DNA of 64,000 nucleotides from Lasioglossum baleicum (taxonomy: Eukaryota > Arthropoda > Insecta > Hymenoptera > Halictidae): assembly GCF_051020765.1 (NCBI RefSeq), contig NC_134943.1, positions 5,022,001-5,086,000 of the forward strand, in the 5' to 3' direction. Below are positions 48,870-60,246 of the stretch, piece by piece. The notes below the pieces were generated by a model that was given only the letters and a program-made list of their open reading frames with translations, did not search any database and had not been told where the DNA came from. The translations under genes were made by a program, and so were the position numbers. How positions within the stretch are numbered: position 1 is the first letter of the stretch; every line of letters starts with the position of its first letter.

Positions 48870-51800
48870 ACTTGAAAAGAAAAATTGTGAATTCGTCAAA
48901 TTCATTTATTTCTATTTCCTTTGCTGATTTGATTCTATCAATGATTAGAACTACACGCCTGCATAGAGGCTCTAATGAATACACCCCGTTGACGTCACCC
49001 AAGAAACGAACGGGACCATCCACGGAGCCAACCGAAACGTTCCCTCCAGATAGAATAGAGTCTTGTACTCGTGCACCCTCTTCGAATCTCGAACACTCTC
49101 GATAGCGTGGTTCTCAGCAGGGTGCCAAGGATCTAGGCCAGGTCCTTGAGCCATTGCTAGAGGAAGCGATCGGTCCGTGCTCGTGATAAATCAAAACAAC
49201 TCTTGCGAGGGCAAGGGTGACCACCCTTGACCAAATCCTTATAATAATTTGAAAGCTAAAGAAACGCCCTCTCCATTCACATAGTCAAACTTTTATTCAT
49301 TATAAACCTACGTGTTGTCGAGCAGCTCATTTCGGTCGAATTTATATCAAACTTTCTTGGTCAATTTTAGCACGAAGGAGATCAGCGATTAAATAGCAAA
49401 TTCTGTGCAATTTAACGACAAATGATTTGCCACTTGTGCCAATCTGTTGACATTTCGCACATTGTCTAAGATCGCCCGTCGTTCCCATAATCGTGCACTT
49501 TAGACCCGTTGTTCGTCGAAGTCGGTGGGTTGGTCGAAGGAGGTCCCGAAGAATGAATTTACGTTCACGAGGGTTCTGCAGGTGTCTCCAGCACAGAAGC
49601 CGCGTCGAAGACCATCCAGGAAAATGAGGGGTGAAACGAAAATCCTCGGCATTGTGAGGGAAGTTTCTCAATCTCGCTGGACGCGACTCTGCCCCTTTAT
49701 CACGCCGGTAATTAACTGGCTAACAATTTTTCTCGGCCGCGTCGCTTCATTTAAACTTTATTAATGAAGAGACCACGCCTCATTACGCCTCCGTGCCGCC
49801 CTTAACGATCAACGACCATCTAATCCCGACGAGATTACCGTGTTTACTGGGATTCCCTCTACGGAAATCCGCTCGTATCGCTCTGACCCCCTTTTCCACC
49901 TTCTGGCTATCGTTTTATCTACATGCTATACATCCTGGATAATACATATCCCGGCCTTCCGCGAGCGCTTAAACTAAACATACGGTGATACCGTGTTTAC
50001 AACCGTCGTTATCAAAGTTCACTATTTTCGCAAGTCCAAAGTCTGCTAAAGTTGCGGGGATACACTGTTTACAGGCGTTTATGTTTTACGTTTCGAACGG
50101 CAATGGCAACTTCTATCGTAAACCAAGTCACCCCCAGTAATCTAAGAATTTCTCGTTTGGTATTGTTGTGTTCAAGAATATTTGTACGCTTTGTATTGTT
50201 TTACAGTAACATTAATAATAATAATAATCATAGAACATACTCGCAACATCATAAAACAGCTATAAATATAAAATAGAAAACATCGTCAGAAGAATTCTCT
50301 TCTTCGTTACAGTAAATGTAGCAAATAAATCATGATAAAAAACACGAAGGAACAGTAGAGAAACATTTTTCGAACTGCATCGTGCAGCCTCCATGTACAT
50401 ACACCGTTTCCTCAACGTCTCGCAGCCAATATTTACGGGATTATCCGAACGGTTCCAGATGTGTGAACGATCCTGTACATAGCTCTCGGTTTCATCGGGT
50501 CTTACGGTCCGCACGTGCATCCGCGCCCCATATAATTCCGATATGAACATTTTCGAACAGCTGCCACGACCGTCGTTCGAGTTAACCGGGTCACGAGGTT
50601 GATCCTGTATTTTCTTCGATCCCGACTTTCGGCCAAAACCGAGGCGACGCGAGTCCAACCTAGCACGGCGCGGCGCGGCGGGTCAGCAAGTTCGCGAAAA
50701 GCCAAGGGATGCGAAACACTACGGCACATTATTCCTCCTTATCGGTGTACTTCTCCTTAACCTCGATACATTCTTCTTCGAGGCCCTGAATTATTTATTT
50801 ATTTACTCGCAAGCCGTGTTTTCGCCGTTCAGCTTGATCGGGGACTTTTAGCTTTGGCCGCTGTTTGCACGTCGTTGTATTACCGTTGTCTCTGCATCAG
50901 AATCTTTGCGACGAATCCTTGTGATGTACTTAAGTAGAAATTCAGCGAACCGTAAACCGGACACTTAATTTCTATCGATGTCCGACGTTAACAGTCGTTC
51001 TTTGCTGCATTTGGCAACCCTTATATTGTGTCATTTTCGCACATCTACGACCGTCTCGATTTTTCTGCTTGACCGAGGGGATGAAACGCGTTCCACCCCC
51101 GGAAATCCACCCCCGTACACCACGATTCGCACCGAGAACCTTCGGTGACGCGGGAATTAGTGGCGCGCAAACGTTCTCCCTCGACATTTATTTATTTTCT
51201 CGTTTCGAGAGCGCGCGCCGAAGGGTAGTCGCCGGGGGAAAAATACAGAATATTACATTAACGGGCGAAACGAACTGAAAAACGTTTCTGGCTCTGGTGG
51301 ACAGCCTGATGAATCGGGTCCGAATGAAACGCGTCCGGGTAGGATTGCGACGATGAATCACGATCGAGGACATCTCCCCTATACTTTCCCTTCTTCTGTT
51401 CTGAAAGATCGAGGCAAGATGCGTGGGTGTCGATGGATGGAACCGCGAGTGTCCTCTATTTTTTCTTTTTACATTCGTTTAGGAAGATCGTCAGGAGGTT
51501 GGGGGTTTCGATTCAATTTCCCGAGTGCATTAACAGAGGGAAAACCGGTGCAATAACCGGGTCTGGCGCAGTATAAATCTTCGTCCCACCTTCCATGCCG
51601 TTTTCACGCTGCTGCTGCACTTCCGCTGCTATTCAGTGAAATCAGAACCCCTCTATGATTCTCTCTGTCCCCCAGCTGGTTCTGAATCCACCGAATTAAT
51701 GTTCGTTTATCGGAATTCAAGCGGAGATACGGCTCTTCCGGTCGCGGTCGCGACGCTCGCAGAGCGATTTTTAACTTTTTCGATTTCTCTGATTCGGTCG

Positions 51801-51920
51801 TATCTCACTACGAATAGTTTTGGAAACTTTTTATACATGTTCTTCGTTTTACTGTTTCTCGTTGGTAAAATGTTTTTTAGAATAGTTTCGAGCTCAAAGG
51901 GGTTGAAAAGTTCTTAGGCA
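48870..51920. other. Gene-poor region
   Basis: Many short frames occur on both strands with no recognisable domain, RNA gene or splice chain. Confidence 0.4.
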
Positions 51921-51935
51921 TGGTCTATAGAGATT

Positions 51936-52200
51936 GGACAAGAACATAAGTGGAGCCAGCTCGCATGATAAACCAAACGGGAGAAATGCGAAAAACGGGG
52001 CCCCGTTTGGCCCTCCAGCGAGCCAGAAGTTGAGGGAGGAAAGGGCATACGACAAGGTCCTGGACGTGTGGTTTTTTTCGTGGGTGTTGGGGAAACCGAA
52101 GGCCTGTTTCCCACGAGTATTACCTCCTTCGGGGGGTGGGGGTGTACGTGTACGCAAATGTATTTTTTTCACACGTTCTTAAATTAGAAAGAAAAGTCAC
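51936..52200 (+). mobile_element. SINE-like insertion with 14-base direct repeats
   Basis: GGTCTATAGAGATT occurs exactly at 51922-51935 and 52201-52214, flanking 265 bases whose right end is A-rich (AAATTAGAAAGAAAAGTCAC). That layout fits target duplication by a retroposon. No A or B box is clear, so the class is tentative. Confidence 0.5.
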
Positions 52201-52983
52201 GGTCTATAGAGATTCGAAAATTGTGACCCGTCTGTAAAATACCGCGTGAAGATCTTTGTTTATTTTCTCAGGCTAAGGGAGCTTTCTCGCCAGCCTAAGT
52301 GAACGTCAACAGCTTTACTATACCGTCGCTCGATTCCATACGATCTCGCGGGATTCGTTAGCGACCCTTAAAAAATCCACGGTTTTACGGGTGCACGAAA
52401 AAAGGCTGCGAATACAACCGACAACAAAATATAAACAGTTCATCGGCAGCCAATTTCGCGGGCGTCAATATTTACCCGAAATATCGGGCCGTTGCAGCTA
52501 CATGGATCGACCTGTACATCGAATCGAAAGTGTTGCCTATCGTAGCTTCGCATCATCGTTTTCGCGACACTATTACGTGACACTGTCCACACCGATATTT
52601 ACCGTGTAGACGGGCTTAATTGACAATCCCTGCGATACGCATCCTGTGCAGTGTTGCAATAAGAGCACCCTTGCTCGCCGAGATTTCAATCGACCATAAC
52701 AATATCGACGGCAGTGGGGTACACGATCTTATCGCGCTGACAAATGTGGAGCGAGTCAGGATAAACACTTTTTAGAAGTCGGGGATGATCCTCTTTTTTT
52801 AGAAACATCGCTACATTGTTAATTCAAGAGAGTATCCTGGTCTAGCGCATGAGTTGCGTCTTACAGAATTGTTTATTATACTTCGAGCAGCGTTTCTTTG
52901 GTTGTTGTTCTCAGATGGCGGCCTCGCTCGCGTTTGCCTTTGCGGCAACGAATTATTAGCATCAGAGAAAGTGTACTGAACGG

Positions 52984-53946
52984 CAGTGTTGGGCAAATTT
53001 TATTTTAAATAATAAACGAGTAAATAATAAATAAACGTGTGATTTTAATTGAAAATAATAACTAAACTTTTTATTTAAATAAAAGTAATTTAAATAATTC
53101 CAGAAGTGATCTATTTATTATTTCTAATTTGCAAATAAAAGATTATTTATTATTTGGATTGAGGTGGAAATCAAATAAATAGTTTTTGGTCTTCTCCTAT
53201 TTCTTGTATTTTGTATATACAATGAACACGTGCGCGTTTTTGTCTGCTATAGCAACCTTTTATACCTTTTCAGGTATATCGCCAGTGGTCTGGCCCGTCC
53301 GGAGGGCCCAGCTGCCTATAGAAAAATATAATTTAATTTATCATTTGTTAATATCAATTTAATTTATTATTTTAAACTAGATGCTCGTGGCATGCCTTCG
53401 GTGCCTGGCGGGAGGCGCACAATGTGCGCACTAATGACGTCACAACTTTTGACAATATGAAAAAAATTGTACATACACACATAGTTTAATTCGTCGATAA
53501 TGTAAATTCATAAACTGGAATAGAAATAAACTAACTGGCGGATGTTGATAATATCGATAATGTAAACAGTCACGTCGATAATGTAAATTCCTATTGAAAT
53601 ATTTTTTGTTGTTGTATTGAAATATGATTCAAAAAGCACTTTTAGTTCTTCCCGAATTTTCCATTTTTCCAGGCTGCTTTTCCAATTTTTCTTTCCCTAA
53701 AACCTTATTCGGACTATTACGAACGTTTAAAAAAAAATTCTCCAAATCTGTCCAGCCATTCTCAAGTGATGCGCTTACCGACGAACAGCATTTGATTTTT
53801 ATTTATATAGATAATTCTATTTGGACTTGCTGAAATAATAAATAATTATTTTTGCTTTTTATTTGACTATCCAAACAACAAATAACTTGTTATTTAAATT
53901 TTCATTTAAATAATTATTTATTTAATTTATTTATTGCCCAACACTG
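52984..53946. mobile_element. hAT element, non-autonomous, with perfect 8-base target duplication
   Basis: CAGTGTTGGGCAA at 52984 is exactly complemented by TTGCCCAACACTG ending at 53946. CTGAACGG occurs on both sides (52976-52983 and 53947-53954), the 8-base duplication expected of hAT insertion. The 963-base interior is AT-rich and codes for no transposase. Its middle holds foreign-looking pieces: a block shared with the element at 45291, and 53390-53820, which resembles the end of another repeat. It is probably a nest. Confidence 0.85.
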
Positions 53947-54406
53947 CTGAACGGTCGCCAATTTAAAAAAGGCAGCTAACAATTATAATTTAGATAGGAC
54001 GCACATAAAAATTTCAATTTACTAAAGAGTGCAACATACAAGACAGTTGTGCATTTCAAATGATGGGCTATTGAAGAACACAGAATTTGTATTTGTTTGA
54101 TTTGCAGGTTTGCACACAAAAGAGAATATAGAGATGAAAGGAAAATGTAGCGAAAATGATCATCCTTCAGAAGTTCGAATAGAATCGCGCGAACGTTCGA
54201 CTCTCGTTTGCCGTGAAATCGACCAGAAGAAAGAACTGCCGGCTGCAGGAAACAAATGATCTGAGATCATTGGCCCCGTGTGTTTGCTCGTGTCGTCAGA
54301 TCTGATCGATCGTGTTTCGGCAAGCCCTCGAAATTCCTGTATCCTCGACGTATCCTAAATTTTCTGAATTCCCTCCGAACCACCGATTCCAGAACCGGAA
54401 GTAATC

Positions 54407-57308
54407 ATGTGCGACCATTGCTCGTAAGTCTCGATCAATAAATGTTCGCCTATCCGGTTCGAGAAACTTCTGATAAACTTTCTTATTCTTCGTTAAAGAA
54501 AAGTGACCGGCCAGAAGGGGTATTCGGGCCAAGTGACGTGCAAATGCGAACAGTGAGTTTATTTTTGGTATCTCCATTTTCAAATGTAAAACCGCAAATG
54601 TAGATGCTGATCCGAAGACCTTTCGGAAGCCACGTAGTTAGGGCTTGAAATAATTCCGAAAATAGTTGCTTAAAACGTCTTACAAAGCTTTTGATTGAAA
54701 TGGTTATCAAGAACCTTTATTTTGAGAGACTGTTAGAATGAATTAAAATTTTCAGCTGTCAGTTTCGGCTATGGTTCCTATGTTATCCGCAGAATCGACC
54801 GGCGGTATAAATTATAATTACTAAGTTTTCACCTGGCAGCGTCAATCCAGATAATTTTATGCTATTGATTAACTGATATTCTGTGGTAATCATTTTACAA
54901 CAAATCAAACATATCAAACCAGCGTTAATGTTTGAACGAGTCCAGCAGCATTCAACGCGTTAAAATGTATAATTAAGTTCATTATGTTGTATTTTATAAC
55001 ATGACGGATTAATTGATACAGTGAAAAGAAAAGAATTTAAACTTCTAATTATGCATTTATAATCCCGAATATAATTTACTGTGAATGTGAGAAGCATATG
55101 GAGCTATTTTACTTCACCGCTTCGTTAAAACATCAATAACATGAACAAAATGGCTTTTTCTCCGGAACAATGATTTTATAATAAACCATTTTGCTCTTAC
55201 AGCGGCGAAAAGAAGAACGGCGAGAAGGATAAGGACTTTGGCGGATGCTGCTCCAAGAAGTATGATCTCTCTTGATTCCCAAGTATCCTGTTGAAATAAC
55301 AGCTTCTTTACGCTTATCGTCCGATAAAATAACCATTCCATTGTTTCGCGTCATTAAAATCCTATTTGGCGAAAGGCTCGAACCGTGTCGAGTTTATCCG
55401 ACACCTGTATGGCCGCTGGAAGTGCATTGCGATTATGGGTTAACTCTTGCACTATCGATAATTGCATCTGCAGAATCTACTGCGTGCATTTCGTGTATAG
55501 ACTGTCTGGAGAAAGATGTAGCTGAAACTGTGGGATTAGGATTTGTTTTGCATGAATATTATGCTTGAAATTTATAACAATCGAGAATGTTTTGGCAAAT
55601 GAAGGAAGTACAAAATGCTTGGTCGACGTAACCTTAATTTCTTTTTATACATATATACTCAAGTGTGTTAACACATTGTCTGCGGATGGTTTTTTCATCA
55701 ATCCAGCCTGTAAAGCGGGCAATTTTTTCAGATACGTGCTTACAGTCGCGAAACGATTAATAATATAATCATGACTTACCCATGGTACTACATGTCTCAT
55801 AATGGCTGGCGCCTAATTTTTACTGTACAACGCGTTTTAAGCGTCTCCGGCAAATAACGTGTTAATTGACTAGGTGGGACATGCTACTCGATAAATATAA
55901 ATAATTTTGTTGGAGAGAGAGGTTTCTCTGCAAGCCAATTTTATGTGAAACAAAATGTAGATGTCGTAAAGATCGGTTGAAAAATGTAGCTGCAGAAACA
56001 GTAAAATAGCAATAAAGAAGCTCGGTAGTTCCGAGTAGGTGGTGAAATAATTACGATCGGCCAGGGGATAGTGTCCCTTTTTCCACGGACCTCCGAAGAG
56101 AAACCATAAACGACTATGTATACGCCAACCAAGCATTGACACAGAGGCGGCTCGTTTCCTGCCCTAACGCGCGCAATTATCCCAGCAACAGTGAACTTAG
56201 GGGGTGGATCGGTGGTGCAAGGGGGTTAATCGAGTAACTCGACTGACTGTGCAGAGAGACAAAGACAATGGGCGGATGTTGCGGTTCGAAGTGCTGTTCC
56301 GGGACGCAGGAAGAAGGAGGTTGTTGCTCGGGAGGAGGTGCACCGAAGGAAACGAAAAATTGTTGCTCTCAGGGGAAGTAACTCCTCGAAATCATCCAGA
56401 TGCCGGCCTCGAAAGGGTAAAATGATCGTATAGAACGTATAGGGAAACTGCGAGCCACGGTGGCCATACGAGGTCGCGATCATTTCGAGCGAACGCTCCC
56501 CGGGAGAACTTCCAAACAAGAACGCGATAACATCGCGGGTCCGAAAATTCGGAATAAAAGTGGAAAGAAATATTTCCGACAATGCAACGCGAGCACAAAG
56601 GGACGCCCCTTTGGATTGTCATGCCGCACAACGGGAACAATGATTCCTCCAGGAAGGAACCGTCCCTTTTGAACGGAAGACTTGAGTTTTGTCCCTTGCA
56701 AGGGTTCGAGGAGACAGGACGACGTCCTGTGGTCGATTATGTTTAAAAGTTGAACAGGTTTTGCTTGAAGTTGGATTTATTACGGGGAAGCATGATTTTC
56801 ATCCCGGAGAAGTTGTTTTAAAGCAATTATGTGGGAACCGAATTTTTGCGAGTCTGATGAAATCGTACTAAATTTATAATTTAGAAAATTGTTTCTTTTT
56901 ACCACGCTTATATTCTACAATATTAGAAAAGCTTTAAAAATTCTTCATTCTCCCATATAGAGTTGTGTATATCTCAAAATTATTTCTAGTGGACGAAACC
57001 ACCCCTAGAAAATGTTGTACTCGTTCCATAAAATGAATTGGAAAAAAATCATGTCCCCTAAAATCATTCTGAATAGTTTTTGCTCCTGTTTTCGTGCAAT
57101 TCTTAAGAAAAATCGACCACAGAGCGCGTCGCGAAACGAAATTTCGCGATGACCACCGATGGGAAATTTTAGCATGCAGATCGAATGGTCGTTTTGCAGG
57201 GCGAGAGAGGCGGCCGGCGGCTGCTGCATGTCCGGCTGTTGCAAGGATAAAGGGAAACCGAAGGAATCGGAATCGGCCCCTTCGAAATGCTGCGCCGATA
57301 GGAAATAA
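54407..57308 (+). CDS. Cysteine-doublet small protein, metallothionein-like, modular exons
   Basis: I do not recognise a family. Exons are 54407-54423, 55203-55259, 56255-56377 and 57200-57308, every intron GT-AG in phase 2, giving 101 residues. Eighteen are Cys: 2, 5, then doublets at 21-22, 33-34, 38-39, 48-49, 61-62, 74-75, 79-80 and 96-97. Exons 3 and 4 share the motif GGCCxSxCC (GGCCGSKCC, GGCCMSGCC). The rest is mostly Gly, Lys, Ser and Glu with one aromatic residue (Phe18), as in metal-binding metallothioneins; metal binding is inference. Lys is encoded across each internal junction. Past the donors of exons 2 and 3, in-frame stops (TGA at 55273, TAA at 56379) would give 29- or 66-residue products. 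An AATAAA at 56553 could end the shorter mRNA. AATAAA motifs at 57304 (overlapping the final stop) and 57393 mark the full 3' end. Met-Gly at residues 30-31 could also be an independent start. Confidence 0.6.
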
Positions 57309-57392
57309 AACGTCTACGAGGGAACCCCGGAAACCCGTTCCCTCCCGATAAAAATTCAATATCTTGTCCGATCGATGTAATCCCCTTGCCCT

Positions 57393-57398
57393 AATAAA
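57393..57398 (+). terminator. Polyadenylation signal of the first cysteine-rich gene
   Basis: AATAAA lies 85 bases after the stop at 57308; a second copy at 57304-57309 overlaps the stop codon. Confidence 0.5.
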
Positions 57399-57399
57399 A

Positions 57400-58075
57400 A
57401 GACCCTCTCCCCCATCATCCTCAGAATCTCTGTTTTCTATTCTTTTTCGCATCGCGAATTGTATTTTCCATTCGGCCTCTTAAAACAAACAGTTGATGTT
57501 CTTCGATCGTGCAGAAACTAGGCTGCCGGATGCTGATTCAAATTTACTGCGTGAATGCATTGGCACGGCACTATTTTTACCGGATAAATAATATAAATAA
57601 CCGTGGAGAAATTCGTGTAGATGTTCATTTTTCGACATATGTCCTAGAACTTCTAGAACATTGTATGCACAATTGAAAATATTGAATTGTAAAATTATGG
57701 TAAAAAGTATACATTGTATTTCACCCAAAATATTTTGGCCAAGTTTTTTTTTGTGATTATTTTTTGTTACATAATGTAGAAAATATTGGAAGGTACAAAA
57801 TACATTTAGTTTGAAGAATGAACATTTAATTTAATCCTTTTCGTAATTATACATTTATATAGATCCGTACACTACGTTCCCTGTTGGGTTTAGAATGTAT
57901 AAAAATGTGAATCTTGATGGTGGGTAGAGCTGCGTTTCTCATATGCATAAAATCATCGTGTATACATTGAAGTAAGGAACATGAACTATCCGTTGTTAAT
58001 GTCAACAACAGCCCACCATTAACTTCATAGATCAACTAACAAATCATTTAGACAACATCAAAATTGCCGAGTACC
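57400..58075. other. Spacer between the two cysteine-rich genes
   Basis: AT-rich, with no coding exon seen. It should contain the promoter and 5' untranslated region of the second gene. Confidence 0.4.
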
Positions 58076-60246
58076 ATGTGTGACCACTGCAGGTAAGCTA
58101 TAACTGTTGAAAAATGTATCAAACAGTACTTGAGCAAGTTGAAGAGTCCTTTATTAAAAAATGATTAAACTAAAGTATAAGCTACTCGGTTTCTATCGAT
58201 TTATCTAACTTCTAAGAAAATAAAAAATATATTAGAGTAACTAATAAAATATATTAGAGCAATAAATAAACTTCGAGGAACAACTTCGTGTTCATCAAAA
58301 ACCTGTGCTGCCAAATACTCTCAGATTTTATGCTTCATTGGCACGGCTCACAATATTCTCTAAAAACCACCTTCGCAGCGAGAAATCTTCAAAATCATAA
58401 AACGCAAACTTGTTCCTTTCAGCACATACAAACCCTTGCTGGAACAGCGACCAGCAGTGCCCTACTATCCACCAACAGGACCAGGCGCAAGCTTACAAGG
58501 AGGGCCAGTCCCGTTTCCAGCTGCCACTCCGTGAGTCTTTCTTTATCGCTCCGTTCGACATTGCAGGGGCTTGTTTCGGAATTCCGCGGAGCTGAGAGAC
58601 TGGATAGCTCTCGGAGCGCGACTAAAACCATTCTCAGTGCGGGACTAAATCGCTTGGATAACGAAAGCCTGCACTGTTTACGACAGAGTCGGACCCGCCA
58701 TTGACACCGGCTGCTGCAGTTGGGCGCGTGACTGTTGCGGCGGCGGTTGTTGCGCCGGGACCCGCTGCTGCGCGCCCCCCGAACCGGTGCCGGACCTGTC
58801 CCAGCTACAATCGCCGCTCGGTTACGGATGCGGGCCACCACTGCCCAGTTACAATCAACCCGGGAGCGATTTCCCCTCGGCAATGAACGCGGGTAAGTGC
58901 CACGAATTTCCTAGCAACAAATTCACCTTGGTCCGATACGCTCGATCGCGGACTTAAACGGAACCGGACCTCGATAAACCCCACCCTAATTGGCCGTCAA
59001 CCCCTGATACCATCCTGACCGTCTTAAATTCACAACATGCGCTGCCACCTCTTGATCTTGTTAGAGGGCTTTAGGAAGGATCTCTGGAGCACCAGGTTTG
59101 CTTAAGGGAAATTTATTACCCCCTCTATTGTCTGCTATCATTAAATTTTGCATGCACGGTAACATTAATCATGGTTCTGATTTTTTGTTGAAATTTCATT
59201 TTAACGTTGCATTTTTATTGAGGTATTAAACAGTGAGGGAAGAATAAATTGATTTTCATAGGTGTACGAAGATCGTTTATTCTTTCCAGAGTTTTGCACA
59301 CATGTTCAACAAAAGCCGTAAATTATTCAATTAGAAATTGACTAAAACTTTTCATCGACGTATCCACAAGCGGCCTTGTCTGTCGAAAATTCAGCCCCGC
59401 AATTATTTAATCTCAGTATGCTACAACCAAATTTGAATTTTGTTAAGCGGCCATTACTTGCTTGAAATTTCGGAACTTTCGGCTCTCTATTAAATTCCAG
59501 TGTCTCGTCGCGTACGATGGGATCAGATAATCGTGCGCCTTTCTCTGTGCTATGTCAGCCAGCAGGAAAGCTGCATGTTCAAAGTTTTATAGTAATTGTT
59601 AACGCGTCGACTGCCACGCGTTAGATAAATGCGAGCGAATAAGGGAAAAGAATAAATTATTTTTGCACTTCAATTCGTTCTCTAGTTTGGACACTTTTGT
59701 GCATCTCACCTTAACCTTGCCTTCGGAAACTCGAACCTTAATCAAGAGTAAAATTAGTTTTTCAATTCCCTTCGCGGGGTGGTAGAACGAAGTTTCCCGG
59801 GCTAAGGGCTTGAAGATGGGATTGAATGGCCTTGGGAAACGAATTAATTCGCGTGAAAAGAACCGCCGACGCATCGGTGTTAATCTAAACGAGGTTTTAA
59901 AGCAACCCGTTCAAGCACGTTATCCGTCGGTCTAACGAGATTACGCGAGTTATCGCGGTGTTAATTACGCGGGAAGTCGTTTGCGCGTTAAGGGTCCGGA
60001 ATTGATTTACAATAAACTGCGATATAATCCCCGCGAGACTGTCAAATCCGAAGGATCTGCAAAACGCTACCGACTAGTTTTAGACTCGTCGTTCAACTTC
60101 TCTATTTTGCAGGATTCTCGCGCGAGAATGACATGAGGGTGCCATGCGTCACTACAAAGAAGGAAGAACCAAACTTGCCTAAGTGTTTCGGTGGCGATTG
60201 CCAAGATTCCGAGGACTGTGGGAGCGATGGAGTCTCGACCGTCTAA
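58076..60246 (+). CDS. Second MCDHC cysteine-rich protein, Pro-rich
   Basis: Exons are 58076-58092, 58423-58530, 58687-58892 and 60113-60246, with phases 2, 2 and 1, giving 154 residues. Exon 1 encodes the same MCDHC as the upstream gene and is also exactly 17 bases with a phase-2 donor. Exon 2 is Pro/Gly-rich (PAVPYYPPTGPGASLQGG). Exon 3 carries four Cys doublets at 51-52, 58-59, 63-64 and 69-70, one of them inside GGGCCAG, then a Pro-rich part with Cys90. Exon 4 has single Cys at 122, 135, 140 and 146 (KCFGGDC, EDCGSD) in an acidic tail. Fifteen Cys in all. No signal peptide or long hydrophobic segment is seen, so a cytoplasmic protein is likely. The matching first exon argues for common origin with the gene 767 bases upstream. 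Function is unknown; metal binding or a palmitoylated scaffold are possible. Confidence 0.6.

Noticed and set aside
54111..54117. TGCACAC, matching the metal-response-element core, about 290 bases upstream of the first cysteine-rich gene
   Set aside because: A single seven-base match is expected by chance at this scale, and no cluster of copies was found, so it is not evidence for metal regulation.
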